Positions 17,498 through 26,589 of a stretch of DNA of 57,436 nucleotides are shown here, piece by piece. Numbering within the stretch: the first letter of the stretch is position 1; every line of letters starts with the position of its first letter. The translations under genes and the position numbers were made by a program. The notes under the pieces are model-generated. The model saw nothing but the letters and a program-made list of their open reading frames with translations, was not told the origin of the DNA and did no database searches. This stretch comes from Pseudomonadota bacterium (lineage in GTDB: Bacteria > Pseudomonadota > Gammaproteobacteria > Burkholderiales > Burkholderiaceae_C): assembly GCA_020161215.1 (NCBI GenBank), contig JAIUOM010000009.1, forward strand, positions 1 through 57,436. Direction: 5' to 3'.

Positions 17498-17944
17498 TTA
17501 CGCCCCGTGCGGGGACGCGGCCGCCGTCTCGGCGGAGGCCGTGGTTTCCGGCTCGGTCGGCGGGCGCACCATGTTCCAGCGTGCCACACGGCCGTTTTCA
17601 AACTCCACCGTGACGTGCGATTCGCCCGCATCGCTCCAGCGGTAGATTTCGGGTTCGGCGCCGACCTCCGACAGGCGCTCGCCGATGGAGCGCGTCAGCG
17701 CGATGACGTGCATCAGGCTCAGGCGCGGGCGCAGCTTGGCGTTGAGCATGACGGCGCTGTCCACGTAGCCGAGAGGGCGCTCGGCGGCGCGGTGCATGAT
17801 GGTGACCAGGCGTGTGTAGTACAGCAGCACCCACAACACCAACCCGCTGCCCAGAAAGGCCAGCCCCATCCACCCGCCCGCGCGCCAGGCGCCCGCGCCC
17901 AGGGCCACGGTGGCCGCCAGAAAAAGAATACGTTGCCAGATCAT
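17498..17944 (-). CDS. Small membrane protein of unknown function
   Basis: The 148-residue protein has two hydrophobic segments (about 5-20 and 25-43), then a soluble part (MLNAKLRPRLSLMHVIALTRSIG...EIYRWSDAGESHVTVEFENGRVARW). The pattern is that of a conserved betaproteobacterial family that databases sometimes label glycerate kinase by error; no kinase motif is present. It lies between alkB and ilvE on the same strand. The Ala/Thr/Glu-rich tail is probably disordered. Confidence 0.75.
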   Translation of the reverse strand: MIWQRILFLAATVALGAGAWRAGGWMGLAFLGSGLVLWVLLYYTRLVTIMHRAAERPLGYVDSAVMLNAKLRPRLSLMHVIALTRSIGERLSEVGAEPEIYRWSDAGESHVTVEFENGRVARWNMVRPPTEPETTASAETAAASPHGA

Positions 17945-17978
17945 CGGCCGATTGTCGCAGCCATGCGGCGGTGCCCCT

Positions 17979-18635
17979 TCAGCAGGCGCGGCGCACGGTC
18001 AGATTCAGGCGTTGCGGGCCGAGCAGGGCGTGGTGCCCGTCGGGCAGCGCTGCCACGCCATGGAAGTTCAGGCGCTGGGCGCCGCCCCAGACCGCCACGT
18101 CGCCGTGGAACAGGGGCACCCGTTCGGTGGGGGCCTCGCGTCGCGCGCCGCCCCACAGGAACAGCGCGGGAATGCCCAGCGACACCGAGACGATGGGCGC
18201 GTCCAGGCGGCGTTCGTTGCGGTCCTGGTGCAGGCCCATGCGGTCACCGGGCCGGTAGCGGTTGACCAGGCAGGCGTCGGGGACGAAGTCGGCAAAGCCG
18301 GCCGCCGCCGCCGCTTCGCGGCCGAGTTGGGCCAGCACCTCGGGCAGGGCTGGCCAGGGCTGGCCGTTGACCGGGTCGGTGGGGCTGTAGCGGTAGCCCG
18401 CCGCGTCGCTGATCCAGCCGACCGCGCCGCAGTTGGTGGTGCGCACCGACATGCGGCCCCCGCGGGCAGTGTGCATGTGGCGCAGCGGAGCCTGGGCGAT
18501 GACCACGCGCAGCGCCGCCAGCAGCGCCGGCACCTGGGACAGGGCGAAGCCGCGCAGCACGCAGGCCTGGGGCGCCAGCCAGCGCACTTCGCCGGGCGGC
18601 GCCTCGGGGGCTTCGAACAGCGCGCCGGTGTGCAT
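17979..18635 (-). CDS. alkB: AlkB-type alpha-ketoglutarate-dependent DNA repair dioxygenase
   Basis: The 218-residue Fe(II)/2-oxoglutarate dioxygenase carries iron ligands H136 and D138 (GLHQDRNE) and H192 (NFHGV), and 2-oxoglutarate-binding Arg near the end (R209, R215 in RLNLTVRRA). VNRYRPGDRMGLHQD and VSLGIPALFLWGG are typical of AlkB. It reverses alkylation damage such as 1-methyladenine in DNA or RNA. It starts 30 bases after the htpG stop; no ada-like gene is visible nearby. Confidence 0.92.
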   Translation of the reverse strand: MHTGALFEAPEAPPGEVRWLAPQACVLRGFALSQVPALLAALRVVIAQAPLRHMHTARGGRMSVRTTNCGAVGWISDAAGYRYSPTDPVNGQPWPALPEVLAQLGREAAAAAGFADFVPDACLVNRYRPGDRMGLHQDRNERRLDAPIVSVSLGIPALFLWGGARREAPTERVPLFHGDVAVWGGAQRLNFHGVAALPDGHHALLGPQRLNLTVRRAC

Positions 18636-18665
18636 GGGGCCGGGGCCGGCGCGCGGGGCGGGTTG

Positions 18666-20624
18666 TTACACCAACAGGGCGTTGACGCGGCGCACGTAGG
18701 CGGCCGGGTCTTCGGGCAGGCCGCCCTCGGCCAGCAGGGCCTGGTCGTACAGCACATGGGCCAGGTCGTCGAACCGCGGGTGGCCGTCCAGCTTCTTGAC
18801 CAGCGGATGCTCGGCGTTGATTTCCAGCACCGGCTTGGTGTCGGGCAGTTTCTGGCCGGCCTGCTTGAGCATGCGCGCCAGCTGCAGGCTCATGCCGGCG
18901 TCCTTCACCACCAGACAGGCCGGTGAATCGACCAGGCGGGTGGTCACGCGCACGTCTTCCACCTCGTCCTTCAGGGCTTGCTTGAGCTGCTCCAGCAGCG
19001 GTTTGACCGACTCGGCGGCTTCCTCGGCGGCTTTTTTCTCGGCCTCGTCCTGCAGATCGCCCAGATCCACCGCGCCCTTGGCCACCGATTGCAGTGGCGT
19101 GCCGTCGAATTCCTGCAGGTACGACAGCGCCCACTCGTCCACGCGGTCGCTCATCAGCAGCACTTCCAGGCCTTTCTTGCGGAACACCTCGATCTGTGGG
19201 CTGTTGCGCGCGGCGGCCAGGGAGTCGGCGGTGATGTAGTAGATGGCCTTCTGGCCTTCCTTCATGCGCGCCTTGTAGTCGGCCAGCGACACGCTGACGC
19301 TGTCGGTGGTGGTGGAGGCGTAGCGCAGCAGTTTGGCGATGCGCTCGCGGTGGGTCAGGTCCTCGCCCAGGCCTTCCTTCAGCACCGCGCCGAATTCGCG
19401 CCAGAAGGTGGCGTATTTGTCCTCGGCCAGGGTGGCGGGCGCGTTCTTGTCGGTCACGTCGGTCACGTCCGCAGCCGTCTCCGGGGCGGCGGCGGGGGCA
19501 TCGGCCTTGGCCAGCTCTTCCAGCAGGCCCAGCACGCGGCGCGTGTTGCCCTCGCGGATGGCTTTCACGTCGCGGCTTTCCTGCAGCAGCTCGCGGCTGA
19601 CGTTCAGCGGCAGATCGGCCGAATCGACCACGCCCTTGACGAAGCGCAGGTAGCGCGGCAGCAGCTGCTCGGCGTCGTCCATGATGAACACCCGGCGCAC
19701 GTACAGCTTGACGCCGCGCGCCTTGTCGCGGTCCCACAGGTCCATCGGCGCGTGGCTGGGCACATACAGCAGCTGCGTGTATTCGGTGCTGCCTTCCACG
19801 CGGTTGTGCGACCAGGTCAGTGGCGGCTGCCAGTCGTGCGCCAGCTGCTCGTAGAACTGGGTGTACTGCTCGTCGGTGATGTCCTTCTTGGGCCGGGTCC
19901 ACAGCGCCGTGGCCTGGTTGACGGTTTCCCACTCGCCGGTCTTGACCATCTGGCCGGGCTGGCCTTCCTCCTTGCCTTCTTCCCAGGTTTCGCCTTCCAT
20001 CTTGATGGGCAGGGCGATGTGGTCGGAATACTTGCCGACCAGCTCCTTCAGGCGCCAGGGGTCGGCGAACTCCAGCGCGTCCTCGCGCAGGTGCAGGGTC
20101 ACGCTGGTGCCGCGGGCCTCGCGGGTGAGGGGCTCGACCTCGAATTCGCCGGCGCCGGTGCTGGACCAGCGCACGCCCTGTTCCGGTGGCAGGCCGGCCC
20201 GCCGCGACTCGACGGTGATGCGGTCGGCGACGATGAAGCCGGAGTAAAACCCCACGCCGAACTGGCCGATCAGCTGGGCATCGGATTTCTGGTCGCCCGA
20301 CAGCTTGCCCATGAACTCACGCGTGCCGCTCTTGGCGATGGTGCCCAGGTGGGCGATCGCCTCGGCCTCGCTCATGCCGATGCCGGTGTCGGTCACCGTC
20401 ACGGTGCGGGCGCCCTTGTCGGTGCCGATGCGCACTTCCAGACCCGGCTGGTCGCCGTACAGCGCCGGGTCGGCGATGGCCTCGAAGCGCAGCTTGTCGC
20501 AGGCGTCGGAGGCGTTGGAGATCAGCTCGCGCAGAAAGATCTCGGGGTTGGAGTACAGCGAATGGGTGACCAGGTGCAGCAGCTGGGCCACCTCGGCCTG
20601 GAAGGCATGGGAGTGTTTGCTCAT
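18666..20624 (-). CDS. htpG: Molecular chaperone HtpG (Hsp90)
   Basis: The 652-residue protein is full length for bacterial Hsp90. The N-terminal ATPase domain has [25 protein letters not shown] and [11 protein letters not shown]; the middle and C-terminal dimerisation domains follow. It lacks a eukaryotic MEEVD end. A stretch between the middle and C-terminal parts (about 400-425, [15 protein letters not shown]) is an Ala/Thr-rich insertion. A sigma-32-type promoter lies 60 bases upstream (20689-20716), as expected for a heat-shock gene. Confidence 0.97.
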   Translation of the reverse strand: MSKHSHAFQAEVAQLLHLVTHSLYSNPEIFLRELISNASDACDKLRFEAIADPALYGDQPGLEVRIGTDKGARTVTVTDTGIGMSEAEAIAHLGTIAKSGTREFMGKLSGDQKSDAQLIGQFGVGFYSGFIVADRITVESRRAGLPPEQGVRWSSTGAGEFEVEPLTREARGTSVTLHLREDALEFADPWRLKELVGKYSDHIALPIKMEGETWEEGKEEGQPGQMVKTGEWETVNQATALWTRPKKDITDEQYTQFYEQLAHDWQPPLTWSHNRVEGSTEYTQLLYVPSHAPMDLWDRDKARGVKLYVRRVFIMDDAEQLLPRYLRFVKGVVDSADLPLNVSRELLQESRDVKAIREGNTRRVLGLLEELAKADAPAAAPETAADVTDVTDKNAPATLAEDKYATFWREFGAVLKEGLGEDLTHRERIAKLLRYASTTTDSVSVSLADYKARMKEGQKAIYYITADSLAAARNSPQIEVFRKKGLEVLLMSDRVDEWALSYLQEFDGTPLQSVAKGAVDLGDLQDEAEKKAAEEAAESVKPLLEQLKQALKDEVEDVRVTTRLVDSPACLVVKDAGMSLQLARMLKQAGQKLPDTKPVLEINAEHPLVKKLDGHPRFDDLAHVLYDQALLAEGGLPEDPAAYVRRVNALLV

Positions 20625-20688
20625 GGTGGGGAGTGAGTTGTCAGATCGGAAAAAGAAGGACGCGCCGGGCCGGCGCCTCGCGCGCTAC

Positions 20689-20716
20689 ACCTGGGGATGA
20701 GGGGGCTGTTTTCAAG
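20689..20716 (-). promoter_or_regulatory. Sigma-32 (heat-shock) promoter of htpG
   Basis: On the minus strand CTTGAAA (20710-20716) is followed after exactly 13 bases by CCCCAGGT (20689-20696). The RpoH consensus is CTTGAAA, 11-15 bases, CCCCATNT, so only two -10 positions differ. It points into htpG, with a leader of about 55 bases. Position and gene both fit heat-shock control. Confidence 0.8.
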
Positions 20717-20740
20717 TTCTTTCGAGGGCGCGCGCCGGGC

Positions 20741-21574
20741 TCAGAACCGCTCCTGCGCACCCAGGTAGCGCCACTGCCCGGCCGGCAGCTGGCCCAGGGT
20801 GATGCGGCCGATACGGATGCGCTTCAGGCCCGTCACCGTCAGGCCCACGGCCTCGCACATGCGGCGGATCTGGCGTTTTTTGCCTTCGTGCAGCACGAAG
20901 CGCAATTGCTCGGGGTTTTGCCAGTCCACCTGCGCCGGCTTCAGCGCCTGGCCGTCCAGCGCCAGGCCATGGCGCAGCCGCGCCAGCTGGGCGACGGGGA
21001 AGGCGGCCTGCACGTTCTGCTGCACCTCGCCGTAGGCCACGCGCACCAGGTATTCCTTGTCGACCTGCGAGTCCTCGCCGATCAACTGGCGCGCCACGCG
21101 GCCGTCTTGTGTCAGCACCAGCAGGCCCACCGAATCGATGTCCAGCCGCCCCGCCGGCGCCAGCCCGCGCAGTTGCGTGGGCGCAAAGCGCGTGCGGCTG
21201 GCGTCGCCGCGCCAGTGGCTGCGGCTGTTGATCAGCGTCACGGCGGGCTGGTGACCGTCCTCGGCCTGGCCGCTGACGTAGCCCATGGGCTTGTGCAGCA
21301 AGATGGTCACGCGCTGGGCCTGGGCGGCGTCGGCCTGGCGGTCCACGCTGACCTGGTCTTGCGGGCCGACCTTGAGCCCCATCGGCGCGATCTGCCCGTT
21401 CACCCGCACCCAGCCGCGCTCGATCCACTCGTCGGCTTCGCGGCGCGAACACAGCCCCAGGTCGGCCAGGCGCTTGTTCAGGCGCACGCCGACGGCTTCC
21501 GCGGCCGCCGAGGCGGCGCCGGGGAGGGCGTCCTGCGGCCGCGGCGCGCGACGAAAACGGGGTTGGTCGGTCAT
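20741..21574 (-). CDS. rluF: 23S rRNA pseudouridine synthase, RluF-like
   Basis: The 277-residue protein has an S4 RNA-binding domain (about 30-75, RLNKRLADLGLCSRREADEWI) and an RsuA/RluB/E/F catalytic domain with the nucleophile D145 in GRLDIDSVGLLVL. The C-terminal HEGKKRQIRRMCEAVGLTV and LGQLPAGQWRYL resemble RluF, which modifies U2604 of 23S rRNA, more than RluB. Subfamily assignment by eye is moderate. It is the first gene of the minus-strand run that continues with htpG. Confidence 0.82.
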   Translation of the reverse strand: MTDQPRFRRAPRPQDALPGAASAAAEAVGVRLNKRLADLGLCSRREADEWIERGWVRVNGQIAPMGLKVGPQDQVSVDRQADAAQAQRVTILLHKPMGYVSGQAEDGHQPAVTLINSRSHWRGDASRTRFAPTQLRGLAPAGRLDIDSVGLLVLTQDGRVARQLIGEDSQVDKEYLVRVAYGEVQQNVQAAFPVAQLARLRHGLALDGQALKPAQVDWQNPEQLRFVLHEGKKRQIRRMCEAVGLTVTGLKRIRIGRITLGQLPAGQWRYLGAQERF

Positions 21575-21592
21575 GGCAGGATTATGAAATAG

Positions 21593-21654
21593 TTCAAAAA
21601 TGATAGCTGATCTGGCTTATTGGGCGCCGACCAATGGCAGATTTTGCTCAAAAT
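21593..21654 (+). repeat. Dispersed repeat TAGCT-N15-RYGCCG, copy B
   Basis: This copy fills the gap between the Crp/Fnr gene and rluF. It aligns with copy A over about 60 bases, sharing TTCAAA, TGATAGCTGAT, TTATT, GCCG and TTTTGCTC-like segments. TAGCT and GCGCCG are again separated by exactly 15 bases. Confidence 0.75.
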
Positions 21655-21660
21655 ACCGGT

Positions 21661-22377
21661 TCAGAAGCGCCGGCTGCGCAGCGCCGCCACGTCCAGGATG
21701 CGCAGGCCGCCGTACTCGATGCGCACCACGCCCTGGGCGCTGAGCGCGCGCAGCGCCTCGTTCACGCGCTGGCGCGACAGGCCCACCAGGTAGGCCAACT
21801 CTTGCTGGGTGATGCGCAGCACCTCCCCGACACCGGGAAACAGCACCGGATTGACCAGCGTCGCCAGGTTGCGCGCCACGCGCTGTTCCGGGCTGGGTTG
21901 GCGGTCGGCCTCCAGGGCGCTGATGAACTGGGCGATGCGCTCGTTGAGGTGGTTCATCACGAAGCGGTTGAAGCCGATGGAATGGTCCAGCAGCCAGTGG
22001 AAGGTGTCCACCGGCAGCCCGGCCACCGTGCTGCGCCGCAGCGCCGCGATGCTGTAGCGGTAGGGCTCGCGCTTGAGCGCCGTGCCCTCGCCGAACCAGC
22101 CACCGGAAGTCAGGCCCGAATAGGTGATGGACTGGCCTTCGGGGGTTTCCGCGCTCATCTTCAGCAGGCCGTCCAGCACCCCGAACCAGTAGGTCGGCGC
22201 CCGGCCGATGCGGCAAATCACGTCGCCGGGCTCGGCATCGCCCACGCGGAGCACTTGCACGGCCCGTTCGTACTCGGCCGGCAGCAGCACGCGCAGCCAC
22301 GGGATCCCGGTCAACTCCTCGCGCGTGGCGGGCCGGCGCCGCTGGTGCAGGGCGGAATGGGGCGGGTGATGGACCAT
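21661..22377 (-). CDS. Crp/Fnr-family regulator of the adjacent transport cluster
   Basis: The 238-residue protein has a cNMP-like barrel (about 30-150) and a C-terminal winged helix (ITQQELAYLVGLSRQRVNEAL, about 188-208). In the phosphate cassette region it reads GEGTALKREPYRYSI (96-110), lacking the Arg-Ser pair, so cAMP binding is unlikely. No FNR cysteines are visible. It diverges from the ABC transporter cluster that starts at 22517, which suggests local control by an unknown ligand. Confidence 0.82.
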   Translation of the reverse strand: MVHHPPHSALHQRRRPATREELTGIPWLRVLLPAEYERAVQVLRVGDAEPGDVICRIGRAPTYWFGVLDGLLKMSAETPEGQSITYSGLTSGGWFGEGTALKREPYRYSIAALRRSTVAGLPVDTFHWLLDHSIGFNRFVMNHLNERIAQFISALEADRQPSPEQRVARNLATLVNPVLFPGVGEVLRITQQELAYLVGLSRQRVNEALRALSAQGVVRIEYGGLRILDVAALRSRRF

Positions 22378-22464
22378 GGCGACGGCTTTTTGACGTTGCC
22401 CGGGCGCGTCGCGCGGGCGGCGATTGCTCAGGATTTACCCGCAAATTGTCGTCGCAAAGACATC

Positions 22465-22474
22465 TTGACGTCAA
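22465..22474. promoter_or_regulatory. Palindrome TTGACGTCAA in a divergent promoter region
   Basis: A perfect 10-bp palindrome lies between the divergent Crp/Fnr gene (start 22377) and the binding-protein gene (start 22517). It could be an operator for the adjacent regulator, or TTGACG could serve as a -35 element. Neither is confirmed, as no obvious -10 box sits at the correct distance. Confidence 0.35.
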
Positions 22475-22516
22475 AGTGAGGTGCACATTACGCCCAGTTA
22501 CCAAGGGAGAACCGAT

Positions 22517-23752
22517 GTGACGCCCCCGCCGGACAGGCGGTCGAGTCACCCAGCCACAGGACACCACCACGTGCGTACCTTCACTTCATCCGCTTTCCCC
22601 GCCACGCGCCCTGCGCGCCCCAATGGCACACGCCGGCAACTCGTGCTGGGCACGCTGGCCTCGGCCGCCTGCATGCCAGGGGCCGTGCGGGCGCAGAGCG
22701 GTGAGCCGATTCGGCTGGGGCAGTCCACCGCCATGTCGGGGGCCCTGGGCGACCTGGGGCGCGCCACCCACGACGGCGCCAAGGCCGCGTTTGCCGCGCT
22801 GAACGCCGCCGGGGGCGTGAACGGACGCCGGATCGAGCTGATCACGCACGACGACGCCTACGATGCCAAGAAGGCCCTGGCCAACGTCGAGAGCTTGCTG
22901 GCCGACCGCACCATCTTCATGCTGTTCAACTGCTTCGGCACGCCGGCCATCGAGGCCATGCTGCCCAAGGTGGTCGAGCACGGCATGCCCTTCTTCGCGC
23001 CCTACACCGGCGCCAGCGCCGCGCGTGTCAAGGCGCGCAACGTGTTCAACATCCGCGCCAGCTACGCCGAGGAGGCCGAGGAGATCGTGCGCCACCTGGG
23101 CACCATCGGCCTCAAGCGCGTGGCGGTGGCGTGGCAGAACAACGCCTTCGGCAAGGAAGTCGAGGGCGGCGCCAGCCGGGCCATGTCGCGCCACGGCTTG
23201 GCGCAGGCGGCCTCGGTGCCGGTCGAGGGCGACAGCAGCAACGTCGACGCGGCGGCGGCCCAGCTGGCCTCCTCGGGCGCCAAGGCGGTGGTGCTGGGCC
23301 TGGCCGGCAAGCCGGCGCTGGACATGGTCAAGGCCTTGCGTGCCAAGGACAAGGGCCTGACGCTGTACGGTCTGTCGGTGCTGGGGGCCGCCACCACGCT
23401 CAAGGCCATGGGCGAGGACGGTGTGGGCGTGGCCATCTCCCAGGTCGTGCCCTCGCCGTTGAGCCAGTCCGTGCCGGTCAGCCGGGCTTTTCAGCGCGAC
23501 TGGAAAGCCGCCGGCCTGAACGAGGAGCCGTCCTTCGTGGCGATGGAAGGCTACATCAACGCGCGCGTGCTCGCCGAGGCGCTGCGCCGCGCCGGCGCGC
23601 AGCTGTCCACGCAGAACTTCATCGACAGCACCTGGGCCTTGAAGAACCTGGACCTGGGCGGGTTTCGGGTCAATTTCAGCGCGCCGGGGGCCAACGCCTC
23701 CTCGCTGGTCGAGCTGACCATGATCGGCAAGAACGGCCGCTTCATCCGCTGA
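22517..23752 (+). CDS. ABC transporter substrate-binding protein (Liv type), first copy
   Basis: The 411-residue periplasmic protein belongs to the leucine/amide-type binding family: IRLGQSTAMSGALGDLGRATHDGAKAAF near the mature N-terminus, then the two-lobed fold with FMLFNCFGTPAIEAMLP. I start at GTG 22517 because AAGGGAGA (22503-22510) lies six bases before it; GTG 22571 is an alternative with a neater signal (RRQLVLGTLASAACMPGAVRA). It lies 41 bases before the acyl-CoA synthetase and is one of two binding proteins in the cluster. Confidence 0.85.
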   Translation: MTPPPDRRSSHPATGHHHVRTFTSSAFPATRPARPNGTRRQLVLGTLASAACMPGAVRAQSGEPIRLGQSTAMSGALGDLGRATHDGAKAAFAALNAAGGVNGRRIELITHDDAYDAKKALANVESLLADRTIFMLFNCFGTPAIEAMLPKVVEHGMPFFAPYTGASAARVKARNVFNIRASYAEEAEEIVRHLGTIGLKRVAVAWQNNAFGKEVEGGASRAMSRHGLAQAASVPVEGDSSNVDAAAAQLASSGAKAVVLGLAGKPALDMVKALRAKDKGLTLYGLSVLGAATTLKAMGEDGVGVAISQVVPSPLSQSVPVSRAFQRDWKAAGLNEEPSFVAMEGYINARVLAEALRRAGAQLSTQNFIDSTWALKNLDLGGFRVNFSAPGANASSLVELTMIGKNGRFIR

Positions 23753-23793
23753 ACCGGCCATTTCCCTCCATTTTTCTTCCCACGACGAACCGG

Positions 23794-25728
23794 ATGAACA
23801 CCACCTTTCCCCACCTGCTGATCCAGCACGCGCGCAGCCGTCCCGAAGACCCGGCCCTGCGCGAGAAAGAGTACGGCATCTGGCAGAGCTGGAGCTGGAA
23901 GCGCGCCCTGGACGAGGTGCGCTGGCTGGCCGCCGGCCTGGCCTCGCTCGGCTTCGCGCCTGGCCACAACCTGGCCATCGTGGGCGACAACCGCCCGCAC
24001 CTGTACCTGATGTTCCTGGCCGTGCAGTCGCTGCGCGGGGTGCCCGTGCCCATGTACCAGGACGCCGTGGCCGCCGAAATGGCCTTCGTGCTGCAGGACG
24101 CCGAAGTCAATTACGTGTTCGCCGAGAACCAGGAGCAGGTCGACAAGATGCTGGAGCTGCGCGCCAGCGTGCCGGGCCTGACCCACATCATCTACGACGA
24201 CCCGCGCGGCATGCGCAACTACACCGATCCGGGCCTGATCAGCGTCGACGAGCTGATGGCCCTGGGTCGCAAGCACGATGAGCTGCACCCGCAGCTGTTC
24301 GAGCAGCGCGTGGCGCAGGGCCGGCCCGACGACGTGGCCGTCATCCTCTACACCTCCGGCACCACCGGGCGTCCGAAGGGCGTGTGCCAGACCCATGCCA
24401 GCTTCATCGGCGCGGCCCAGGGCGGCGTGCAGACCGACGGGCTGAGTGACAGCGACAACGTGCTGTCCTACCTGCCGCCGGCCTGGGTGGGCGACTTTCT
24501 GTTTTCCACCGCGCAATGGATGGTGGCGGGCTTCACCATCAACTGCCCGGAATCGGCCGAAACCGTGGCCATCGACATGCGCGAGATCGGCCCCACGTAC
24601 TACTTCGCGCCGCCGCGCGTGTTCGAGGGCATGCTGACCTCGGTCTCCATTCGCATGGAGGACGCCGCCCGGTCCAAGCAGTGGCTGCACCACAAGTTCA
24701 TGGCCGTGGCGCAGCGCGTCGGCGCCGACATCCTGGACGGCAAGCCCGTGCCCCTGGGCGACCGCCTGATGTACGGCCTGGGCAAGCTGCTGGTCTACGG
24801 CCCCTTGAAGAACGCCATGGGCCTGTCGCGCATCCGCGTGGCCTACACGGCGGGTGCGGCCATCGGGCCGGATCTGTTCAAGTTCTTCCGCTCCATCGGC
24901 GTCAACCTGAAGCAGTTGTACGGCCAGACCGAGACCTGCGCCTACGTGTGCATTCAGCAAAACGGCCACGTCAAGCTGAGCAGCGTGGGCCAGGCCGCGC
25001 CAGGCATTGAGCTGAAGATCGCCGACAACGGCGAGGTGCTGGTGCGTGGCGTGTCGGTGCTCAAGGAGTACTACAAGCGCCCCGACGCCACCGCCGAGGT
25101 GATGGACGCCGAGGGCTTCTTTCACACCGGCGACGCCGGCGTGCTGGACCACGACGGCCACCTGCGCATCATCGACCGCGCCAAGGACGTGGGCAAGATG
25201 GCCGGCGGCGCCATGTTCGCGCCCAACTACATCGAGAACAAGCTCAAGTTCTTCCCGCAGATCAAGGAAGCCGTGTGCTTTGGTCACGAGAAGGACAAGG
25301 TCTGCGCCTTCGTCAACATCGACTTCGAGGCCGTCGGCAACTGGGCCGAGCGCCAGGGCCTGCCCTACGCCGGCTACGTCGACCTGGCGGCCAAGCCCGA
25401 GGTGCTGAAGATGATGGCCGAATGCGTCGAGAAGGTGAACGCCGACCTGGCCAGTGAAGAGGGCATGGAAGACACGCAGGTGGCGCGCTTTCTGGTGCTG
25501 CACAAGGAGCTGGACCCGGACGACGACGAGCTGACCCGCACGCGCAAGGTGCGCCGCGGCTTCATCGCCGAGAAGTACGGCGTGCTGATCGAGGCGCTGT
25601 ACGACGGCCGCACCGAGCAGTTCATCGAAACGGCGGTGAAATTCGAGGACGGGCGCACCGGCAAGGTCAGTGCCCAGTTGAAGATCCTCGAAGCCAAGAC
25701 CTTCCCGCCCGTCAGGAGCGCCGCATGA
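23794..25728 (+). CDS. AMP-binding acyl-CoA synthetase
   Basis: The 644-residue adenylate-forming enzyme carries the P-loop-like YTSGTTGRPKG, the acyl-adenylate motif YGQTE and the hinge region TGDAGVLDHDGHLRIIDRAKD. It resembles long-chain fatty acid/aromatic acyl-CoA synthetases that activate acids in two steps through an AMP intermediate. The reading frame extends far upstream as a shadow, but MNTTFPHLLIQHARSRPEDPA is the true start. Its stop overlaps the ATPase gene start by four bases, so activation appears coupled to import. The substrate is unknown. Confidence 0.87.
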   Translation: MNTTFPHLLIQHARSRPEDPALREKEYGIWQSWSWKRALDEVRWLAAGLASLGFAPGHNLAIVGDNRPHLYLMFLAVQSLRGVPVPMYQDAVAAEMAFVLQDAEVNYVFAENQEQVDKMLELRASVPGLTHIIYDDPRGMRNYTDPGLISVDELMALGRKHDELHPQLFEQRVAQGRPDDVAVILYTSGTTGRPKGVCQTHASFIGAAQGGVQTDGLSDSDNVLSYLPPAWVGDFLFSTAQWMVAGFTINCPESAETVAIDMREIGPTYYFAPPRVFEGMLTSVSIRMEDAARSKQWLHHKFMAVAQRVGADILDGKPVPLGDRLMYGLGKLLVYGPLKNAMGLSRIRVAYTAGAAIGPDLFKFFRSIGVNLKQLYGQTETCAYVCIQQNGHVKLSSVGQAAPGIELKIADNGEVLVRGVSVLKEYYKRPDATAEVMDAEGFFHTGDAGVLDHDGHLRIIDRAKDVGKMAGGAMFAPNYIENKLKFFPQIKEAVCFGHEKDKVCAFVNIDFEAVGNWAERQGLPYAGYVDLAAKPEVLKMMAECVEKVNADLASEEGMEDTQVARFLVLHKELDPDDDELTRTRKVRRGFIAEKYGVLIEALYDGRTEQFIETAVKFEDGRTGKVSAQLKILEAKTFPPVRSAA

Positions 25729-26576
25729 ACGCCGCGACGACCACAGAAAATGCCGCCGCCATGGCCGATTCGGCGCTGGCCGAGGCCCCATTGAGCACCA
25801 AGAGCATTGGCGAGGTGATTCTGGACGTCCAGAACATCAGCCTGCGCTTTGGCGGCGTCAAGGCCCTGACCGACATCAGTTTCGACGTGCGCGAGCACGA
25901 GATCCGCTCCATCATCGGTCCCAATGGTGCCGGCAAGAGCTCGATGCTCAACTGCATCAACGGGGTGTACACGCCCAGCGAAGGCTCGATCACCTTCCGC
26001 GGCAAGACCTTCAGCCACATGAACTCGCGCCAGGTGGCCGAGATGGGCGTGGCCCGTACCTTCCAGAACCTGGCCTTGTTCAAGGGCATGAGCGTGCTCG
26101 ACAACATCATGTCCGGGCGCAACCTCAAGATCAAAAGCAACCTGTTTTTGCAGGCGCTGCGCTGGGGACCGGCCGAGCGCGAGGAAATCCGCCACCGCGA
26201 GTTCGTCGAACGCATCATCGACTTCCTGGAAATCCAGGCGCACCGCAAGACGCCCGTGGGCCAGTTGCCCTACGGCCTGCAAAAGCGCGTGGATTTGGGC
26301 CGCGCGCTGGCCATGGAGCCGCAGGTGCTGCTGCTGGACGAACCCATGGCCGGCATGAACGTCGAGGAAAAGCAGGACATGAGCCGCTTCATCCTGGACG
26401 TCAACGACGAGTTCGGCGCCACCATCGTGCTGATCGAGCACGACATGGGCGTGGTGATGGACATCTCGGACCGCGTGGTCGTGCTCGACTACGGCAGGAA
26501 GATCGGCGACGGCACGCCGGATGAAGTGCGCAACAACGAGGACGTGATCAGCGCGTACCTCGGCACCAGCCATTGA
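25725..26576 (+). CDS. ABC transporter ATP-binding protein, LivG type
   Basis: The 283-residue ATPase has Walker A GPNGAGKSS, Q-loop region ARTFQNLALF, signature-like LPYGLQKRVDLGRAL, Walker B VLLLDEPMAGM and switch His in LIEHDMGVVM. This is the LivG/BraF class of branched-chain or aromatic acid importers. The first 30 residues are an Ala-rich extension. It is translationally coupled to the synthetase (ATGA overlap) and followed after 13 bases by the first permease. Confidence 0.92.
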   Translation: MNAATTTENAAAMADSALAEAPLSTKSIGEVILDVQNISLRFGGVKALTDISFDVREHEIRSIIGPNGAGKSSMLNCINGVYTPSEGSITFRGKTFSHMNSRQVAEMGVARTFQNLALFKGMSVLDNIMSGRNLKIKSNLFLQALRWGPAEREEIRHREFVERIIDFLEIQAHRKTPVGQLPYGLQKRVDLGRALAMEPQVLLLDEPMAGMNVEEKQDMSRFILDVNDEFGATIVLIEHDMGVVMDISDRVVVLDYGRKIGDGTPDEVRNNEDVISAYLGTSH

Positions 26577-26589
26577 GGAGACACGGGAC

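Noticed and set aside
15302-18265. 987-codon plus-strand frame across the glycosyltransferase, ilvE and alkB region
   Set aside because: Four recognisable genes lie on the minus strand beneath it, and the translation has no family features.
23131-23793. Long N-terminal extension of the acyl-CoA synthetase
   Set aside because: It overlaps the binding-protein gene out of frame, and the family start is at 23794.
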